From: Hemibagrus wyckioides
Taxonomy: Eukaryota > Chordata > Actinopteri > Siluriformes > Bagridae
Length of the DNA: 64,000 bases
Reading direction: 5' to 3'
Assembly (NCBI RefSeq): GCF_019097595.1
Contig: NC_080715.1
Span: forward strand, 29,347,355-29,411,354
Part shown: positions 61,501 to 64,000 of the stretch, one piece after another
Position numbering within the stretch: the first letter of the stretch is position 1
Layout of the letters: every line of letters starts with the position of its first letter
Position numbers and translations under genes: made by a program
Notes under the pieces: model-generated
The model's database searches: none
What the model was told of the DNA's origin: nothing
What the model saw: the letters and a program-made list of their open reading frames with translations, nothing else

Positions 61501-63510
61501 AGCCATCAGGAAAGGGCAGCTCCTCGGCTGGACCTGACCTGTGATGAGCACCAGGGAGGTAGACAGCATCAGGTATCAAGAATACAGAGCACAAGTCATT
61601 CTGTCATAACAATTTTAAATAATTCTCAGTGCACACTGCATCATCTGGCATTAAAATATTCACATAAACCCAAGAACAAACAGCAGAAAGGCTTTATGGC
61701 AGACCTGTAGGTGACATTTGCAAACCCTGGCACTGCCCTGGCTTCCTCCACCTGGCTCTCGCTGACATCAATGCCCACCACTTTCTGGAAATGAGGAGCC
61801 AGTAGACGAGTGTTCTGCCCCGTCCCACAGCCCAGGTCCACAGCAAGCTCGTGAGGAGGTCCTTTCTACCAAACAAACCACATTTATATTTAATCATTTT
61901 ACAGACCCTGATGTCCAGAGTGACTCACTATTGAGCTGAGTAGGTGAGAAAGCCACATATCTTGCTGAATAGCACACTGATAGTGCCAGGATTTGAACTC
62001 ACAACCTTAAGCCACCAAAATTGAACTGATGTAGAGGTGGAAATTTGCATCTGGTGTTATAACAGATACCAAATTTTGCTAATAAACAACACTTCAGATT
62101 GTAGTTTATGTCACAGCTCATCTTCATCCTTGCAGATCCTTGACAAGCAGAAAGATGTTTTTTGTGGATATGTCTCTTTAGAGTCACAGCAAACCATCCT
62201 TGGACTTGTGGGGAAAAAGGGAAAAGAAAAAAAAGTTGTATAATATTTTATTTGGCTTTTACCTACTTTCAATATCTTAAAAGCACACAACTATATAAGG
62301 TAGACATTTATAATTCTTCATTAATAAGTCATCAATAAGTCTTCATTTTACATGTAGCATGTAACATTATTGTTCCTCCGTAAATATTATTTCTATACAC
62401 CAATCGGGTATAAAATTATGAGCAGTGAGAGGTGACGTGAGTAACACTGATGATCTCCTCATCATGGCACCTGTTAGTGGGTGGGATATATTAGGCAGCA
62501 AGTGAACATTTTGTCCTCAAAGTTGATGTGTTAGAAGCAGGAAAAATGTTGGGTGTTCTCTTGTGGGGTGTTCCCGGTCTGCAGTGGTCAGTATCTATCA
62601 AAAGTGGTCCAAGGAAAGAACAGTGGTGAATTGGCGACAGGGTCATGGGTGGCCAAGGCTCACTGATGCACGTGGGGAGCGAAGGTTGGCCCGTGTGTTC
62701 CGATCCAACAGACAAGCTACTGTTGCTCAAATTGCTGAAGAGGTTAATGCTGGTTCTGATAGAAAGGTGTCAGAATACACAGTGCATGACGGGTCAGGGC
62801 TGTTTTGGCAGCAAAAGTGGGGCCAACACAATATTAGGCAGGTGATCATAATGTTATGCCAGATCAGTGTATATCCCTACACAACTCTTTTTTTAGAAAT
62901 GAAGAAAAATTCCATTATCCATAAACTGCAAACAAATAGCTGAGCTGTCCAGAGCTTAAGGTCTCACTTATCATAATGAGGAAAATGAAGACCGGTAGTA
63001 TATTTTAAAGACCAGAATGTTTTTTTTTTTTAGAAGTATAAAATAAAATAATTTTAAAATATCATTGTTCATTTTGTGTTCCCAGGCATCTGCACGCTTG
63101 ACCTTTTATGGAAATTTGTGCGTGTGGTTACCTGGGAAAAGGTTTTGCACTTTATAGGGGATCCAATACATGCACTAAAGCATGAAAAAAATGTTTGCAC
63201 AACATCAATGCAACATTAGAACATAACCTTCTTTGAGAATATTCCAAAAATAGTTTTAGCTTAGTGTTTTTTTGTCCAACATAAACTGAATCAGGTGTGT
63301 TGGTGCAGGAAGGAGCAAAATCATCAAAGGTTATATTTTAAAGCCAGTATGGATAATATTATGGAAATGAATGATTGTGTGAATGAATATCTATCTTACC
63401 TTCTTGTTCAGGTACTCCAGAATGATCTCCATTACGCTATCAGGTGGAATAATGCGATACTTTTGGTAAATTGATGCATGGTGTTTCTCCTCAAACAGCC
63501 TGTGAGCCAT
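58531..63510 (-). CDS. Class I SAM-dependent methyltransferase (fish DDB_G0268948-like), six exons
   Basis: Coding exons: 63400-63510, 61705-61865, 61325-61538, 60399-60499, 58982-59119 and 58531-58621. All have GT/AG sites and compatible phases, summing to 816 bases (271 residues plus stop), close to the usual 270 or so. Exon 1 starts MAHRLFEEKHHASIYQKYR. Exon 2 carries SAM motif I, AVDLGCGTGQNTR (about 45-57), then GIDVSESQVEEAR with the acidic ribose-binding residue. Exon 3 has the methyltransf_11-type core LPFPDGSVDLLTAASAAHWFD and VLKPRGCIALLGY. The product is a probable cytosolic small-molecule methyltransferase, distantly like yeast trans-aconitate methyltransferase; the substrate is unknown. 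AATAAA on the minus strand at 58302-58307 is a plausible poly(A) signal. A decayed copy lies at about 54.8-55.2 kb. Introns hold Tc1-type repeats. Confidence 0.88.
59773..59880. mobile_element. Family D Tc1 remnant
   Basis: Starts atatatggccaagcgtttgtggac, the same terminus as the 60770-61168 element, then jumps to 'tctgggaaggcttttcact', an internal part of that family. Heavily deleted. Confidence 0.5.
60770..61168. mobile_element. Tc1-type non-autonomous element (family D)
   Basis: Ends atatggctgaaggcatgtgga and tccacatacttttggccatata. The minus strand has a C-terminal transposase trace (DHKARSMKARVEELKCSAQS, then NHIEHLWDKLE). It lies in intron 3 of the methyltransferase gene. Confidence 0.6.
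61905..62020 (+). repeat. Short dispersed repeat fragment
   Basis: 'gatgtccagagtgactcac ... gatagtgccaggatttgaactcacaacc' resembles a dispersed fish repeat. In intron 1 of the methyltransferase gene. Confidence 0.4.
62398..62869 (+). mobile_element. Tc1 family C short derivative (472 bp)
   Basis: TIRs caccaatcgggtataaaatt and aatgttatgccagatcagtg with flanking TA. Plus-strand helix-turn-helix remnant ([33 protein letters not shown]). Located in intron 1 of the methyltransferase gene. Confidence 0.9.
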
Positions 63511-64000
63511 GGCACTCGAGATTCTTCCCAGGAGTGACTCAGCACACGTTTAAGCTCTTGTACTGCTCACGCTCTGGCTAATCATTACTTCAGAAAAAAA
63601 AACAGAGATAAAAAATGACATGGGTAAACATTGTGTATGAAGGTTATCACATATCCTTCGACAGCAGCGACGGAGTTAACTAGTATTTTCCTGTGTAATA
63701 AATACTTTATACTGGATGATCGCACATCCTTAGAGTATATTAATACATACTGAAATAGTCATTTCTGCCCTGTCTGTTTATCAGAAGATACCCTCACTGC
63801 TCACTTTAGTAGAAAATCCTGCACATTCATGCAGTTAGCAAATCAGTCAATCATGTGGCAGTAGCACAATGCAAAAAAAAAAATATCACAAACTACATGA
63901 ATGTGCTTAATAAAGTAGACAGTGAGTGTATATTGAAGGAATATAGTGTGTACCACTCAGTGCCTGGATGTTCATCAAGATAAGGGCACTTGTTCCTCAG
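63511..64000 (-). other. Methyltransferase 5' flank
   Basis: 5' untranslated sequence and upstream DNA of the minus-strand gene; no GC-rich promoter is visible before the window ends, so a leader exon may lie outside. Confidence 0.4.

Overview
The window is vertebrate and almost certainly teleost nuclear DNA: AT-rich, sparse intron-containing genes, dense microsatellites, and many Tc1/mariner copies and LINE tails of the kind found in fish. Two gene identities are secure. A one-exon arl4c lies at 14548-15126 (minus) and a four-coding-exon sh3bp4 at 26546-34216 (minus). ARL4C and SH3BP4 are also neighbours in human (2q37), so this is conserved vertebrate synteny. The interspersed repeat with a 'caaagcagctttacagaa' core and 'gagcaagcctgaggc' tail suggests a catfish (Siluriformes). 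That order-level guess rests on memory of such repeats, not on a search.

Layout. 1-14 kb: no gene seen, only microsatellites, interspersed repeats and possibly conserved non-coding DNA. 14.5-15.8 kb: arl4c with a GC-box/CCAAT promoter. 16-26 kb: intergenic, with a TTAA-ended palindromic MITE-like element, a Tc1 deletion derivative, long (ATT)n arrays and a composite GT minisatellite. 26.5-34.2 kb: sh3bp4, whose largest intron holds a long TATG/TG tract and a retroelement fragment. 34.2-40.4 kb: probable sh3bp4 5' leader introns and a CpG-rich promoter candidate near 40.2-40.4 kb. 40.6-45.2 kb: transposon debris, including a LINE nested inside a Tc1 element. 45.3-50.4 kb: a complete-looking four-exon CD300/pIgR-like single-Ig receptor whose intron hosts two Tc1 elements. 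51-56 kb: degenerate tandem repeats, a second Tc1 copy, a rearranged Gypsy fragment and a methyltransferase pseudogene. 56.3-57.8 kb: a broken TRIM35-like gene. 58.5-63.5 kb: a six-exon class I SAM-dependent methyltransferase (minus).

The genes do not form a pathway. arl4c encodes a membrane-trafficking small GTPase and sh3bp4 an endocytic/Rag-GTPase adaptor. The right third looks like an accessory immune-type neighbourhood (Ig receptor, TRIM relic) with tandem gene duplication and decay. I found no clear sign of an undescribed biological system. The most informative points are the Ig receptor model, the intron-preserving methyltransferase pseudogene, the nested and rearranged mobile elements, a premature UGA shared by two Tc1 copies, and the TTAA palindrome. 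Exon boundaries were derived by hand from splice sites and reading phase; RNA evidence would be decisive.
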